Source: Clostridiales bacterium
Lineage (GTDB): Bacteria > Bacillota > Clostridia > Oscillospirales > Oscillospiraceae
Length of the DNA: 64,000 nt
Assembly (NCBI GenBank): GCA_025757645.1
Contig: CP107216.1
Coordinates: forward strand, 1 to 64,000
Direction of reading: 5' to 3'
Part shown: positions 13,639 through 22,227 of the stretch, piece after piece
How positions within the stretch are numbered: the first letter of the stretch is position 1
Layout of the letters: every line of letters begins with the position of its first letter
Program-made: the position numbers and the translations under genes
Notes under the pieces: generated by a model
Told to the model about the DNA's origin: nothing
The model's input: the letters and a program-made list of their open reading frames with translations, nothing else
Database searches by the model: none

Positions 13639-16007
13639 GACCGCTGAACCTGACCATGTCCGCCTTCGGCCCGTACGCCGGGCAGACGACCGTGGACTTT
13701 TCCGTGCTCGGCACGTCCGGGCTCTACCTCATCACCGGCGACACGGGCGCCGGCAAGACGACGATCTTTGACGCGATCACCTACGCGCTCTATGGCGAGG
13801 CGAGCGGCGAGAGCCGCGAGAGCTCCATGCTGCGCAGCAAATACGCAGCGCCCGAAACGCCGACGTTCGTGGAGCTCACCTTCTTAAACGGCGGCAAGAC
13901 CTACACCGTGCGCCGCAATCCCGAATACACGCGCCCGAAAACGCGCGGCACGGGCACGACCGTGCAGAAGGCAGACGCCGAGCTGACGATGCCGGACGGC
14001 CGCATCATCACCAAGGCGCGCGACGTGACCGCCGCCGTGACGGACATCGTCGGCGTCGACCGGGAGCAGTTTGCCCGCATCGCCATGATCGCGCAGGGGG
14101 AATTCCGCAAGCTGCTGCTCGCCCAGACGGACGAGCGCAAGGCCATCTTCCGCCAGATCTTCCACACGGGGCAGTATCAGGCGCTGCAAAACCGGCTCAA
14201 GGAGGAGGCCGCCGCGCTCGACCGGCAGTGCGGCGAGCTGGAGGCCGGGCTGCGTCAGGCGGCCGGGAGCATCCGCTGTGACGCGCCGGAGACACTGCCG
14301 GACGCGCTGGACACCGACGCGCTGCTCGCGGCGCTGGACACGCTGCTGCACGCGGACGAAGCCGCGCTGACGCAGGCGCAGGCGGAGCACGCGGAGACGG
14401 AGACACAGCGCGAGCAGGTGCTCTCCGACCTCGGCAAGGCGGAGGCGCTTGAGGCCGCGCGCGGGAAACTCGCCGAAGCGGAGAGCGCGTGGACGGAGGC
14501 ACAGGCGGAAATGAAGGCGGCACAGGCGGCGCTGGACACCGCTACGGCCTCGCAGCCGGAGATCCAGAGCCGGCGGCAGGGCATCACGCGGCTGGAGGAC
14601 GCGCTGCGGCGGTATGAACAGCTCGACACACTGCGCGCGCAGGCGGAGGCGGAACGCAAACGGCTGGCGCAAAAGCGAAGCGACCTCGACGCGGCGCGCG
14701 CCCGGACGGACGCGGCCGCGAAGGCAGTGGAGACCGCGCGCGGGAAACTGAGCGGGCAGCCGAAGCTGGCCGTGGCCGCCGCGCAGGCCGGGCACGCGCA
14801 GGACGCGGCCGCGCAGCGCGGCGCGCTCTCGCAATCGTGCCGGGCGCTGACGCCGCCGCTCGACCCGGACACGCTGGCGGAGACCCTCCCCGCTCTGCGC
14901 GCAGCGGCTGCGCGCGACGCCGAAGCGCTCGCAGCGCAGCACACGGCGCAGCAGCAGGCACTCTCGGCGCTGCAGGCGCTGGAGGCCGGCCTGCCGGCGC
15001 AGGAGGAAGCGCTCCGGCGGCAGCAGGCAGACATACAGGAACGCGCGCAGGAGCTGTCCGCACGTGCGGCGCGATGCGCGGAGCTGGACGCGGAGGCCGA
15101 ACGCCGCGCACAGGAGCTGCCGCACGAAAACCGCGCGGCAGCGCAGCGCGCGCTCGTCGAGACACGCACGCAGTGCGAGGCGCTGCAGCAGGCGCTGGAC
15201 ACGGCGCGCGAACGCAGCAGCGCGGCACAGTCCGTGCTCGCCGCGCTGACCGGAAAGCGCGACGCGCTGCGCGCACAGATCCAGGCCGCGCCGCCGGCGG
15301 ACATCGCCGCCCTGCGCACGCGGCGGGATGCGCTGACCGTGCGCGCCGAGCAGCTGCAAAGGCAGATCAGCACCTGTGATGCGCGCCTGGAGCAAAACCG
15401 CGCGGCCCGCACCGCCATCGACACGCGGCGGCAGCAGCACGCCGCCGTGCGCGCGCGCTGGCAATGGGTGCACGCGCTGGCCGCGACGGCCAACGGCGCC
15501 GTGCCCGGCAAGGAAAAGATCATGCTCGAGACCTACATCCAGACCGCGTACTTCGACCGCATCCTTGGCCGCGCGAACACGCGCCTGCTCATCATGTCCG
15601 GCGGGCAGTACGAGCTGCGCCGCTGCGCCCGCGCGGGCGACAACCGCAGCCAGACCGGGCTGGAGCTGGAGGTCATCGACCACTACAACGGCACGGCGCG
15701 CAGCGTCAAGACGCTCTCCGGCGGCGAGACGTTCGCCGCCTCCCTGTCGCTGGCGCTCGGCCTGTCCGACGAGGTGCAGGCAACCGCCGGCGGCGTGCAG
15801 CTCGAGGCCATGTTCGTCGACGAGGGCTTCGGCTCGCTCGACAGCGAGGCGCTGCAGCAGGCGCTCGCCGCGCTCGTGGGCGTGTCGGGCGGCAGCCGCA
15901 TCGTGGGCATCATCTCCCACGTGGCGGAGCTCAAGGACCGCATCGACCGGCAGATCATCGTGACGAAAGACCGCAGCGGCGGCAGCCGCGTGCAGGTTCA
16001 GGCATAA
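13635..16007 (+). CDS. sbcC: SbcC ATPase subunit (Rad50 family), short coiled coil
   Basis: 790 residues against roughly 1,000-1,100 for most SbcC. Walker A GDTGAGKTTIFDAI at residues 35-48, Q-loop MIAQGEFRKLLLAQTDERK at about 155, ABC signature TLSGGETFAASLSLALGL at about 694, Walker B AMFVDEGFGSLDSEAL at about 725, so both halves of the ATPase are intact. Between them is an Ala/Gln/Glu/Arg-rich coiled coil (about 190-610). I find no CxxC pair at its middle, so the usual zinc hook is missing or replaced. With SbcD it forms the nuclease that processes blocked ends and palindromes. A terminator follows. Confidence 0.93.
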   Translation: MRPLNLTMSAFGPYAGQTTVDFSVLGTSGLYLITGDTGAGKTTIFDAITYALYGEASGESRESSMLRSKYAAPETPTFVELTFLNGGKTYTVRRNPEYTRPKTRGTGTTVQKADAELTMPDGRIITKARDVTAAVTDIVGVDREQFARIAMIAQGEFRKLLLAQTDERKAIFRQIFHTGQYQALQNRLKEEAAALDRQCGELEAGLRQAAGSIRCDAPETLPDALDTDALLAALDTLLHADEAALTQAQAEHAETETQREQVLSDLGKAEALEAARGKLAEAESAWTEAQAEMKAAQAALDTATASQPEIQSRRQGITRLEDALRRYEQLDTLRAQAEAERKRLAQKRSDLDAARARTDAAAKAVETARGKLSGQPKLAVAAAQAGHAQDAAAQRGALSQSCRALTPPLDPDTLAETLPALRAAAARDAEALAAQHTAQQQALSALQALEAGLPAQEEALRRQQADIQERAQELSARAARCAELDAEAERRAQELPHENRAAAQRALVETRTQCEALQQALDTARERSSAAQSVLAALTGKRDALRAQIQAAPPADIAALRTRRDALTVRAEQLQRQISTCDARLEQNRAARTAIDTRRQQHAAVRARWQWVHALAATANGAVPGKEKIMLETYIQTAYFDRILGRANTRLLIMSGGQYELRRCARAGDNRSQTGLELEVIDHYNGTARSVKTLSGGETFAASLSLALGLSDEVQATAGGVQLEAMFVDEGFGSLDSEALQQALAALVGVSGGSRIVGIISHVAELKDRIDRQIIVTKDRSGGSRVQVQA

Positions 16008-16010
16008 AGC

Positions 16011-16043
16011 AAAAAAGCCCCGGCAGCCGAAGCTGCCGGGGCT
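16011..16043. terminator. Bidirectional terminator between sbcC and zinc-ribbon gene
   Basis: AGCCCCGGCAG / CTGCCGGGGCT with a 6-nt middle; preceded by A6 on the plus strand, giving a T6 tail for the leftward gene. Confidence 0.9.
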
Positions 16044-16059
16044 ATTCTCTGAAGCAGTA

Positions 16060-17070
16060 TCACTCCACGACAAACAGCAGATACCACTGCCCGTCGACCT
16101 GGACGAACTCGAAATAAAAGTCGTTGTCCTGCCCGTTTTGATACGTCACGTCGCAGGCAACGATGACATTGTCGTCGATGCGCACGCCGAGCTCGCGCTG
16201 GATCTCGCGCACGTCGCTGGCGTCGAGACTGTCGTCGTCATAGACGTAATAATCATCGATGGCCTTGCCGTAGTCATAATACCAGTCGTCGAGCTGGATG
16301 AGGGCGGCCTCGCGGCCGGCGGCGGTATCGTCGTCCTGCATGTAGGTGATAACCTCCGGCAGGAAGAGATCGAGCATGGCATCGGTGTCATCGGCCTTGA
16401 AATACGTGAAGTAGCGCTCGAGGAGCCGGTCCACCTCCGCGCCGCCGGCCGTGCTGGGCTCGCCCGCCTGACGGGCAGCGAAAATGCCGGCCACGACCGC
16501 CACGATCACGACCAGCGCGGCAAAGCCGCACAGCAGACCGATGAGCAGCTTCTTCGGCTTGTGCTTCGGGCCGATCTCCGGCGAGGAGACCCCGCCGCCG
16601 GGCGCAGGCGCATACCAGTCGGCCTGGCCCTGGGGCGCTTCGGGCGCGGGCATGCCGCAAACGGTGCAAAAACGCGCGCCGGGCGCGAGCCGGCTTCCGC
16701 AGCGCGGGCAAATGCCCGGGCCGAACGGAGCTGCCGCGCCGGTGTAGGACGCGTTCGCCGTGTCCTGCTGCGGCGGTGCGGACTGTGCCGGGCCGGCGGA
16801 AGCGGATCGCGTTGTGTCGGACGGAGCAGACGGTTCCGGCGCGGGTGCGCCGCAGTTGGTGCAAAAACGAACGCCGTCATCGAGCGGCGCGCCGCATTTC
16901 GTGCAGGTGCGCGGGGCGGCGGGCTGCGCGGACGCAGTGGGTTCGGCCGGCTGGGATGCCGGCGGGTACGGCGCTTTCGGGGCGACGGGCTGCTCGGGCA
17001 GCATGGCGCCGCAGGCGCGGCAGATCACGGCACTGTCAGACAGCTGCGCGCCGCATTTCGGGCAGAGCAT
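16060..17070 (-). CDS. Triple zinc-ribbon membrane protein
   Basis: 336 residues. Three CxxC-x12-13-CxxC ribbons: CPKCGAQLSDSAVICRACG (residues 3-21), CTKCGAPLDDGVRFCTNCG (about 58-76) and CPRCGSRLAPGARFCTVCG (about 120-138), joined by Pro/Ala-rich linkers. One membrane segment at about 180-203 (LLIGLLCGFAALVVIVAVVA), then an acidic external domain with FTYFKADDTDAMLDLFLPEV, a SnoaL/NTF2-like pattern by eye. The ATG at 17070 is chosen since the protein proper begins with the first ribbon. Envelope protein of unknown role. Confidence 0.82.
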   Translation of the reverse strand: MLCPKCGAQLSDSAVICRACGAMLPEQPVAPKAPYPPASQPAEPTASAQPAAPRTCTKCGAPLDDGVRFCTNCGAPAPEPSAPSDTTRSASAGPAQSAPPQQDTANASYTGAAAPFGPGICPRCGSRLAPGARFCTVCGMPAPEAPQGQADWYAPAPGGGVSSPEIGPKHKPKKLLIGLLCGFAALVVIVAVVAGIFAARQAGEPSTAGGAEVDRLLERYFTYFKADDTDAMLDLFLPEVITYMQDDDTAAGREAALIQLDDWYYDYGKAIDDYYVYDDDSLDASDVREIQRELGVRIDDNVIVACDVTYQNGQDNDFYFEFVQVDGQWYLLFVVE

Positions 17071-17198
17071 GGCAAGACCTCGTTTCTGTTTCGGATTTTT
17101 TCTCATTGTAACATCCGGCTTTCGATTTTACAATCCATTCTTTGCGTGTTATACTCACATTATCTTCTATTCTGATTTTTTCCGGAGGCAACAGATCC

Positions 17199-17918
17199 AT
17201 GAACATCACTGCCATCATCTACGACGCCGACGCGCGCCGCACGGCCTACATCCTCGGCACGGTCATCGGCAACTGCAAGCTCTTTCCCGCCGAGCGCGCC
17301 CCGCGCGACTGGAGCGGGTACGCAAACGTCATCACCGTCACCGCGGGCGAGGATGGCCCGGTCGTGACCGCCGGGCTGCAAAAGCGCGTGACCTTCCGCC
17401 CGAAGGGCGAGGACGAGACCGTCGCCGCGGCCGAGCTGATCGCCAAGGCCTTCTGCCCGCCGGAGGCCCCGATGCCGACGGACGCGCTCAAGGCGCGCAT
17501 CGACGCCTTTCTGGAGGCGCACAACACGCTCGCGCTGGCGACCGGCTGCGGCAAGTGGGTAAGGTGCACGCCGCTGGAATACCTGCGCGTGGACGGCAGG
17601 CTCTACATCCTTACCGAGGGCGGACTGAAGTTCAAGGGCATCTGGTGGAACGGGGCGATCTCCGCCGCCGTGTTTGACAGCTACGCGGGCATGGCGTCGC
17701 TCGCCGGGCTGCAGATGACGGGCACGGCCGTGTACATCGACCCGCTGAGCGACGAATACCGCAGCGTGATCGAGGCACGCGGCGTGCAGCTGCAGCAGCT
17801 GCAGCAGATGCCCGCGATGCTGCACGCGGTGCGGCTGGACATCACGCGCTATGAGCTGCTCGACGGCGCGCTACGCGCCGATGGCTACGCCGCGCGGCAG
17901 GTGCTCGATCTGGGCTGA
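17199..17918 (+). CDS. Pyridoxamine 5'-phosphate oxidase-like protein
   Basis: 239 residues. The second half is a split-barrel FMN-binding fold as in PNPOx-like proteins: ALKARIDAFLEAHNTLALAT, YLRVDGRLYILTEGGLKFKG, WNGAISAAVFDSYAGMASLA, LQMTGTAVYIDPLSDEY. The N-terminal 90 residues form an extra domain, TAYILGTVIGNCKLFPAERA and onwards, that I do not recognise. Flavin binding is inferred; the substrate is not. TCCGGAGGCAAC precedes the ATG at 17199, and an upstream in-frame start lacks an SD. Confidence 0.78.
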   Translation: MNITAIIYDADARRTAYILGTVIGNCKLFPAERAPRDWSGYANVITVTAGEDGPVVTAGLQKRVTFRPKGEDETVAAAELIAKAFCPPEAPMPTDALKARIDAFLEAHNTLALATGCGKWVRCTPLEYLRVDGRLYILTEGGLKFKGIWWNGAISAAVFDSYAGMASLAGLQMTGTAVYIDPLSDEYRSVIEARGVQLQQLQQMPAMLHAVRLDITRYELLDGALRADGYAARQVLDLG

Positions 17919-17999
17919 TGTATTCTATTTTTCCATCTGTGCCATACTATGGTTAGGGAGCTCCCGCTCCGAAACCGGACACAGAGGAAGGTGAAACCT

Positions 18000-18188
18000 T
18001 TGCACAAAGCAGGCACGCAGCCGGCCATCCCGGTCGGGCTGGGTATGGCGCTGGTGCACAACCAGCAGGCGCTGGCAAAGTTTTCGGCGCTCACGGACGA
18101 GGAAAAGCGCGCATTCATCGCGGGCGTGCACGGCATCGACTCGCGGCAGGAGATGCGCGCGTATGTCGACCGGTTCGCAGAAAGCTGA
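18000..18188 (+). CDS. Small conserved-type protein, TTG start
   Basis: 62 residues from TTG at 18000, selected because GAGGAAGGTGAAACC lies just upstream. IPVGLGMALVHNQQALAKFS, then LTDEEKRAFIAGVHGIDSRQ and EMRAYVDRF. I know this pattern (short N-terminus, GMALA-N, then a helix ending in SR-EM) from many short uncharacterised clostridial proteins; function unknown. Ends inside a strong terminator. Confidence 0.6.
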   Translation: MHKAGTQPAIPVGLGMALVHNQQALAKFSALTDEEKRAFIAGVHGIDSRQEMRAYVDRFAES

Positions 18189-18216
18189 AGATACCCCCGC
18201 TGCAAAAATGCAGCGG
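18187..18216. terminator. Bidirectional terminator
   Basis: GAAGATACCCCCGC TGCA / TGCAGCGGGGGTATCTTC, long perfect stem, between convergent genes ending at 18188 and 18225. No long T-run on the plus side. Confidence 0.8.
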
Positions 18217-18224
18217 GGGTATCT

Positions 18225-18941
18225 TCATGTCTCGAAGCGGATGAGCGTGCAGAGCGTGTCGCCGCTGTAGACGCACACGAAGGGGCCGGTGTCCGTCAGG
18301 GTGTATTTGAGCGTGACGGCATCCACGTCCTTGACCGCCTTCGGATAGACCAGGCGAAAGCCCGTGAACGCATCGCGCGGCACGGTGTCCGGCAGGGCCT
18401 CGAGCGCAAAGTCGAGATACTTCGTGTTATGTACATGGCCGTTGAAGTCAATGTCGCTGCGGCGCAGGGGCAGCGTTTTCTCCCCGTCAAAGGTATCGGG
18501 CGCGCGCAGGCGCGGCGCGGCGGACGCGAACACGCCGCGCGTCTCCGGCAGATAGGACCGGAAGCGCTGCTGGTCGATGCGGATGATCTTCTGCGCGCGC
18601 AGGTCGAACAAAATGAGCCGCGACTCGGCGCACACGAGCTCCGTGCCGCTCTCGTCCGCGAGCGTATAGTCGCGGAAGATGCGCCCGGTGGGCACGCTGT
18701 CGCGCACCCAGGTCGTGACGCGCAGGGGCGCCTTGCTGTCCGGCCGGCGCACGATCTGGACGCGCCAGTCGGTCAGCACCCAGGTGATGCCGTTGCGGCT
18801 TTCCTCAATGATGTCGTCGCCCGAGCTGTCGGAGTGGCGGCTGGCCGTGTTTTCAAAAATGCGCAGGATCGCTTCATACCCCAGCTTGCCGCTGGGGTCG
18901 AAATCGGCGACGCCCGGCTGATATATCTCCGAAAAAAACAT
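18225..18941 (-). CDS. Acyl-ACP thioesterase
   Basis: 238 residues: two hot-dog halves, as in bacterial FatA/FatB-type enzymes that release fatty acids from acyl carrier protein. First half FSEIYQPGVADFDPSGKLGY and WVLTDWRVQIVRRPDSKAPL; second half begins after about 140, with the catalytic patch RRSDIDFNGHVHNTKYLDF (Asn and His). A C-terminal strand FVCVYSGDTLCTL closes it. Follows the Nudix gene by 34 bp and could be co-transcribed. Fixes chain length of released acids in the cytosol. Confidence 0.87.
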   Translation of the reverse strand: MFFSEIYQPGVADFDPSGKLGYEAILRIFENTASRHSDSSGDDIIEESRNGITWVLTDWRVQIVRRPDSKAPLRVTTWVRDSVPTGRIFRDYTLADESGTELVCAESRLILFDLRAQKIIRIDQQRFRSYLPETRGVFASAAPRLRAPDTFDGEKTLPLRRSDIDFNGHVHNTKYLDFALEALPDTVPRDAFTGFRLVYPKAVKDVDAVTLKYTLTDTGPFVCVYSGDTLCTLIRFET

Positions 18942-18975
18942 AATGATCGCTCCGTAATCGTAAAATTGTGTGCCT

Positions 18976-19551
18976 TCAGACGCCCGGCAGGCAGCCGTTT
19001 GCGAACATCCAGCTATAGGCCAGCGCCCAGGAACCGAAGAGGTCCGTCTCGTGCAGGGCGCGCACCTGCGCGCGCGTATACCACGCCGACTCGATCTCCT
19101 CCATGGGGTCGGCGCTCGGGCGGAACGTCCCCTCCGCCGTGCCGAAAACGCAGACCGTGCGCTCGTCGCCGATGCCGACCGTGCACGCCGCCGGCGGCAG
19201 CACGTGCGTGATGGCCGTCAGGCGCAGGCCGGTCTCCTCGCGCAGCTCGCGGCGGGCCGCCTGCTCGGGCGTCTCCCCCGGCTCGATGAGGCCGCCGGGC
19301 AGGCCGTAGATGCGCTGGCCGAGCTCCATGCGAAACTCGTGGATGAGCGCGATGTGCTCGCGCGCAGCGTCCGTGAGCACCATGACGACCGCGTCCGTGC
19401 GGTGGTGCTGCAGGTGCTCGAGCGAGTCGATATTCCGGTCGCGGCTGACCATCTCATACGTGCGCGGGCAGCCGGTGCGGTCGATATAGTGCAGGTCGTA
19501 GCGGTGCAGGAACGCGCCGCCGTCCTTCTTTTCAATGTCAACGAATTGCAA
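18976..19551 (-). CDS. Nudix hydrolase (ADP-ribose pyrophosphatase type)
   Basis: 191 residues. Complete Nudix box GLIEPGETPEQAARRELREE TG at about residues 85-107 (G-x5-E-x7-REx2EE), which binds Mg and cleaves nucleoside diphosphates linked to another group. The upstream TDAVVMVLTDAAREHIALIH and following VLPPAACTVGIGDERTVCVF fit the ADP-ribose/NDP-sugar branch. Substrate is inferred from family only. First gene of a leftward pair with the thioesterase. Confidence 0.85.
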   Translation of the reverse strand: MQFVDIEKKDGGAFLHRYDLHYIDRTGCPRTYEMVSRDRNIDSLEHLQHHRTDAVVMVLTDAAREHIALIHEFRMELGQRIYGLPGGLIEPGETPEQAARRELREETGLRLTAITHVLPPAACTVGIGDERTVCVFGTAEGTFRPSADPMEEIESAWYTRAQVRALHETDLFGSWALAYSWMFANGCLPGV

Positions 19552-19624
19552 TGCGGGTCGCCTCTCTGGTCATGATAGCTTAGGATACCACGTTTTGCGC
19601 CGGGGTACAACCGGAAATGATAAT

Positions 19625-19658
19625 AGATCAGCCGCTGTCCTTTGACAGCGGCTGATCT
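19625..19658. terminator. Strong hairpin between Nudix and GH3 genes
   Basis: AGATCAGCCGCTGTC / GACAGCGGCTGATCT, 14-15 bp stem with a short loop. Downstream of the leftward GH3 gene (stop 19751). The T-run is weak on both sides, so termination is probable rather than certain. Confidence 0.7.
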
Positions 19659-19750
19659 GTTGGGGGAAGAAAGAAAGGGAGGATGCGGGGCAGGCCGACC
19701 GGCCGCGCCCAGTATGAGGATACCACACCTTTCTTAAAAAATCATGAGTG

Positions 19751-20959
19751 TCAGCCGGTCTCCGGCAGCGGCACGATGCCGTGCGCGAGCTTGAGCTGCA
19801 GCACGCGCAGCACGCTCGCATCGAGCGCATCGGCCGTGAGCGTGCCGTCTGCGAGCGCCTGCTCCACGGCCGCGACCGCACCGGGCACGTCGCTGATCTC
19901 AAGCAGCATGTCGTTGCCGGCGGCGAGGGCGCGCACGGCCTTCTCCCCGTCGGTATACTGCGCGAGGGCCTGCATCTGCAGCCCGTCCGTGACGATGACG
20001 CCGCGGAAACCGAGGTCATAGCGCAGCAGGTTCGTGACGAGCTTGTGCGAGAGGGACGCGGGCGCATCATCCATCGTCGGCACGGTCAGGTGGCCGACCA
20101 TGACCATGTCCGCCCCGGCGGCGATGCCGGAGACGAAGGGCTTGAGGTCCTCCTGCCGCAGCTGCGGGAGCGTCTTATCGACCGTGGCGGCGCCGTTGTG
20201 CGAGTCCGTGGCCGTACTGCCGTGGCCGGGGAAATGCTTCAGACAGCAGATGACCCCGGCGTCACGAAAGCCGTGCACGGCGGCGGAGACGAGCGTGGCC
20301 GCCTCGTCATAATCATCGCTGTAGGCGCGGTCGCCGATGGCGTTGCTGCGCTTGTTCGTCCAGACATCGGCCACGGGCGCAAAGTCGGTGTTGAAGCCGT
20401 AGGCCGCGATGTCGTGCGCGAGGGTCTGGGCATTGTCATACGCGCCCTGCGTGCCGAGACTGCGGTAGCTGTACATGCTGTTTAATTTCGTCGTGCCGAC
20501 GGTGTTCATCAGGCGCGCGACGCGGCCGCCCTCCTCGTCCACGGTGACGAGCGGGGCCGTGGCGCAGGCAGATGAGAGCGCGGACGTGAGCGCCCGGAGC
20601 TGCTCGCCGGAGGTCATGTTGCCCGCCGAGAGCAGAAAGCCGCCGACCGGATAGTCGCGCAGCGCGGCGGCGAGGTCATCCGTCATGGCCGTGACGGTGC
20701 CGCCGTCCGTGAGCGTCTCGGGGTGCACGATGAGCAGCTGGCAGATCTTCTCACGCGTGCTCATGCCGTCGAGCAGCGTCTGCGCTGCATCCTTCTGGAC
20801 GGCAGCGGACGTGCGGGGCGTGGGCTCGGGCTGCGCGGCGGTCTGCCCGCGCCGGACGCATACGACCACGAGCACGACCGCCAGTGCCGTGAGCACGAGC
20901 AGGTAAATGGCCGCGCGCCAATTTCGTTTTGCAGTTGTCCAAAAATCACTTCGTTTCAT
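19751..20959 (-). CDS. Glycoside hydrolase family 3, NagZ-like
   Basis: 402 residues. Residues about 13-33 (AAIYLLVLTALAVVLVVVCV) anchor it in the membrane; the rest should be outside. GH3 landmarks: VTVDEEGGRVARL, GFNTDFAPVADVWTNKRSNA, the KHFPGHGSTATDSHNG loop (about 220) with the Asp-His pair typical of beta-N-acetylhexosaminidases, and VIVTDGLQMQALAQY with the nucleophile Asp. It should cut N-acetylglucosamine from peptidoglycan fragments or similar glycans. The SD before the ATG is weak. Monocistronic. Confidence 0.88.
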   Translation of the reverse strand: MKRSDFWTTAKRNWRAAIYLLVLTALAVVLVVVCVRRGQTAAQPEPTPRTSAAVQKDAAQTLLDGMSTREKICQLLIVHPETLTDGGTVTAMTDDLAAALRDYPVGGFLLSAGNMTSGEQLRALTSALSSACATAPLVTVDEEGGRVARLMNTVGTTKLNSMYSYRSLGTQGAYDNAQTLAHDIAAYGFNTDFAPVADVWTNKRSNAIGDRAYSDDYDEAATLVSAAVHGFRDAGVICCLKHFPGHGSTATDSHNGAATVDKTLPQLRQEDLKPFVSGIAAGADMVMVGHLTVPTMDDAPASLSHKLVTNLLRYDLGFRGVIVTDGLQMQALAQYTDGEKAVRALAAGNDMLLEISDVPGAVAAVEQALADGTLTADALDASVLRVLQLKLAHGIVPLPETG

Positions 20960-21018
20960 GCCGTCATTTTACCGCAGCGGCAGCAAAAACGCAATGCCAT
21001 CCCATCGACGCGGCGGAC

Positions 21019-21047
21019 TTGTTTCGTTCACAATTTCGTGCTATAAT
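21019..21047 (+). promoter_or_regulatory. Promoter of the metal-GTPase pair
   Basis: TTGTTT at 21019-21024, 17-bp spacer, TATAAT at 21042-21047. A GC-rich inverted repeat (GGGGGCACGTGCTCCC) follows at about 21062-21079 in the leader. Confidence 0.7.
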
Positions 21048-21099
21048 AATGGACAAAATTTCGGGGGCACGTGCTCCCAGACAGGAAGTGCTTTCTTTT

Positions 21100-22227
21100 A
21101 TGACAAAAATTGATATTTTCTCCGGTTTTCTCGGCGCCGGCAAGACCACGCTCATCAAAAAACTGATCGCCGAGGCCTACACGGGCGAAAAGATCGTGCT
21201 GATCGAAAACGAGTTCGGCGAGATCGCCATCGACGGCGGCTTCCTCAAGGACTCCGGCGTGCAGATCAATGAGATGAACTCCGGCTGCATCTGCTGCAGC
21301 CTCGTGGGCGACTTTGCCGACGCGCTGCAGAAGGTGCTCACCCAGTTTCACCCCGACCGCATCCTCATTGAGCCCTCGGGCGTCGGCAAGCTGAGCGACG
21401 TCATCCGCGCCGTGCAGGGCGTGCAGTCCGACGAGCTGGTACTCAACGGCTTCACGACCGTCGTGGACGCGAACAAGTGCAAGATGTACATGAAGAACTT
21501 CGGCGAGTTTTTCAACAACCAGGTCGAGAACGCGAGCGCCATCATCCTCTCGCGTACCGAGGGTATCCGCCCCGAGAAGCTCGACGCCGCCGTGGCGCTG
21601 CTGCGTGAAAAGAACCCGACCGCCACGATCGTGACCACGCCGTGGACGGAGCTGGACGGCAAGCAGATCCTCGAAACGATGGAGCGGCGCGACACGCTGT
21701 CCGCCGAGCTCGAGCACCTCAAGGCCGAGGCCGCCGAGGAGGACGACGAGGACGAGCACGAGCACCATCACCACCATCACGATGATGACGAGCACGAATG
21801 CTGCTGCGGCCATCACCATCACCATGACGACGATGATGACGATGAACACGAGCACGAGCATCATCATGACCACGACGAGCATGACCACGAGCATGACGAG
21901 CATGACCATGACCACTGCTGCGGCCATCACCACCATCACCACCACGCGGACGAGGTGTTCACGAGCTGGGGCACCGAGACGCCGCGCAAATACACCGACG
22001 ACGAGATCCGCACCGCGCTCGACGCGCTCATCAACGAGCACCGCTACGGCGTCGTGCTGCGCGCCAAGGGCATCGTGCCTGCGACCGACGGCGGCTGGAT
22101 CCACTTTGACTACGTGCCCGGCGAATCCGACGTCCGCCGCGGCAGCGCACAGGTCACCGGCCGCGTGTGCGTGATCGGGTCGCACCTGGCCGAGGATGCA
22201 CTGAAGGAGCTGTTCCACATTGGCTGA
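21100..22227 (+). CDS. COG0523/CobW-type metal GTPase with His-rich insert
   Basis: 375 residues. Walker A FSGFLGAGKTTLIKKL at 7-22, the metal-binding CxCC motif in EMNSGCICCSLVGDF at about 62-76, and EPSGVGKL. Between about 205 and 290 lies a long run of His, Asp and Glu with two CCCGHHHHH / CCGHHHHHHH islets, a plausible store for Zn, Ni or Co. The C-terminal CobW_C domain follows (LDALINEHRYGVVLRAKGIV, HFDYVPGESDV). Such proteins hand metal to enzymes at the cost of GTP. ATG at 21100 starts directly at the beta strand of the G domain. The next gene overlaps by 8 bp. Confidence 0.9.
   Translation: MTKIDIFSGFLGAGKTTLIKKLIAEAYTGEKIVLIENEFGEIAIDGGFLKDSGVQINEMNSGCICCSLVGDFADALQKVLTQFHPDRILIEPSGVGKLSDVIRAVQGVQSDELVLNGFTTVVDANKCKMYMKNFGEFFNNQVENASAIILSRTEGIRPEKLDAAVALLREKNPTATIVTTPWTELDGKQILETMERRDTLSAELEHLKAEAAEEDDEDEHEHHHHHHDDDEHECCCGHHHHHDDDDDDEHEHEHHHDHDEHDHEHDEHDHDHCCGHHHHHHHADEVFTSWGTETPRKYTDDEIRTALDALINEHRYGVVLRAKGIVPATDGGWIHFDYVPGESDVRRGSAQVTGRVCVIGSHLAEDALKELFHIG

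Noticed and set aside
13884..16073. 729-codon open frame antisense to sbcC
   Set aside because: Translation is Arg/Leu repeats caused by the coiled-coil codons on the other strand.
21730..21950. Unstable low-complexity DNA or frame error in the GTPase gene
   Set aside because: The His/Asp/Glu run keeps the frame and joins two well-conserved CobW domains; such inserts are normal in this family.
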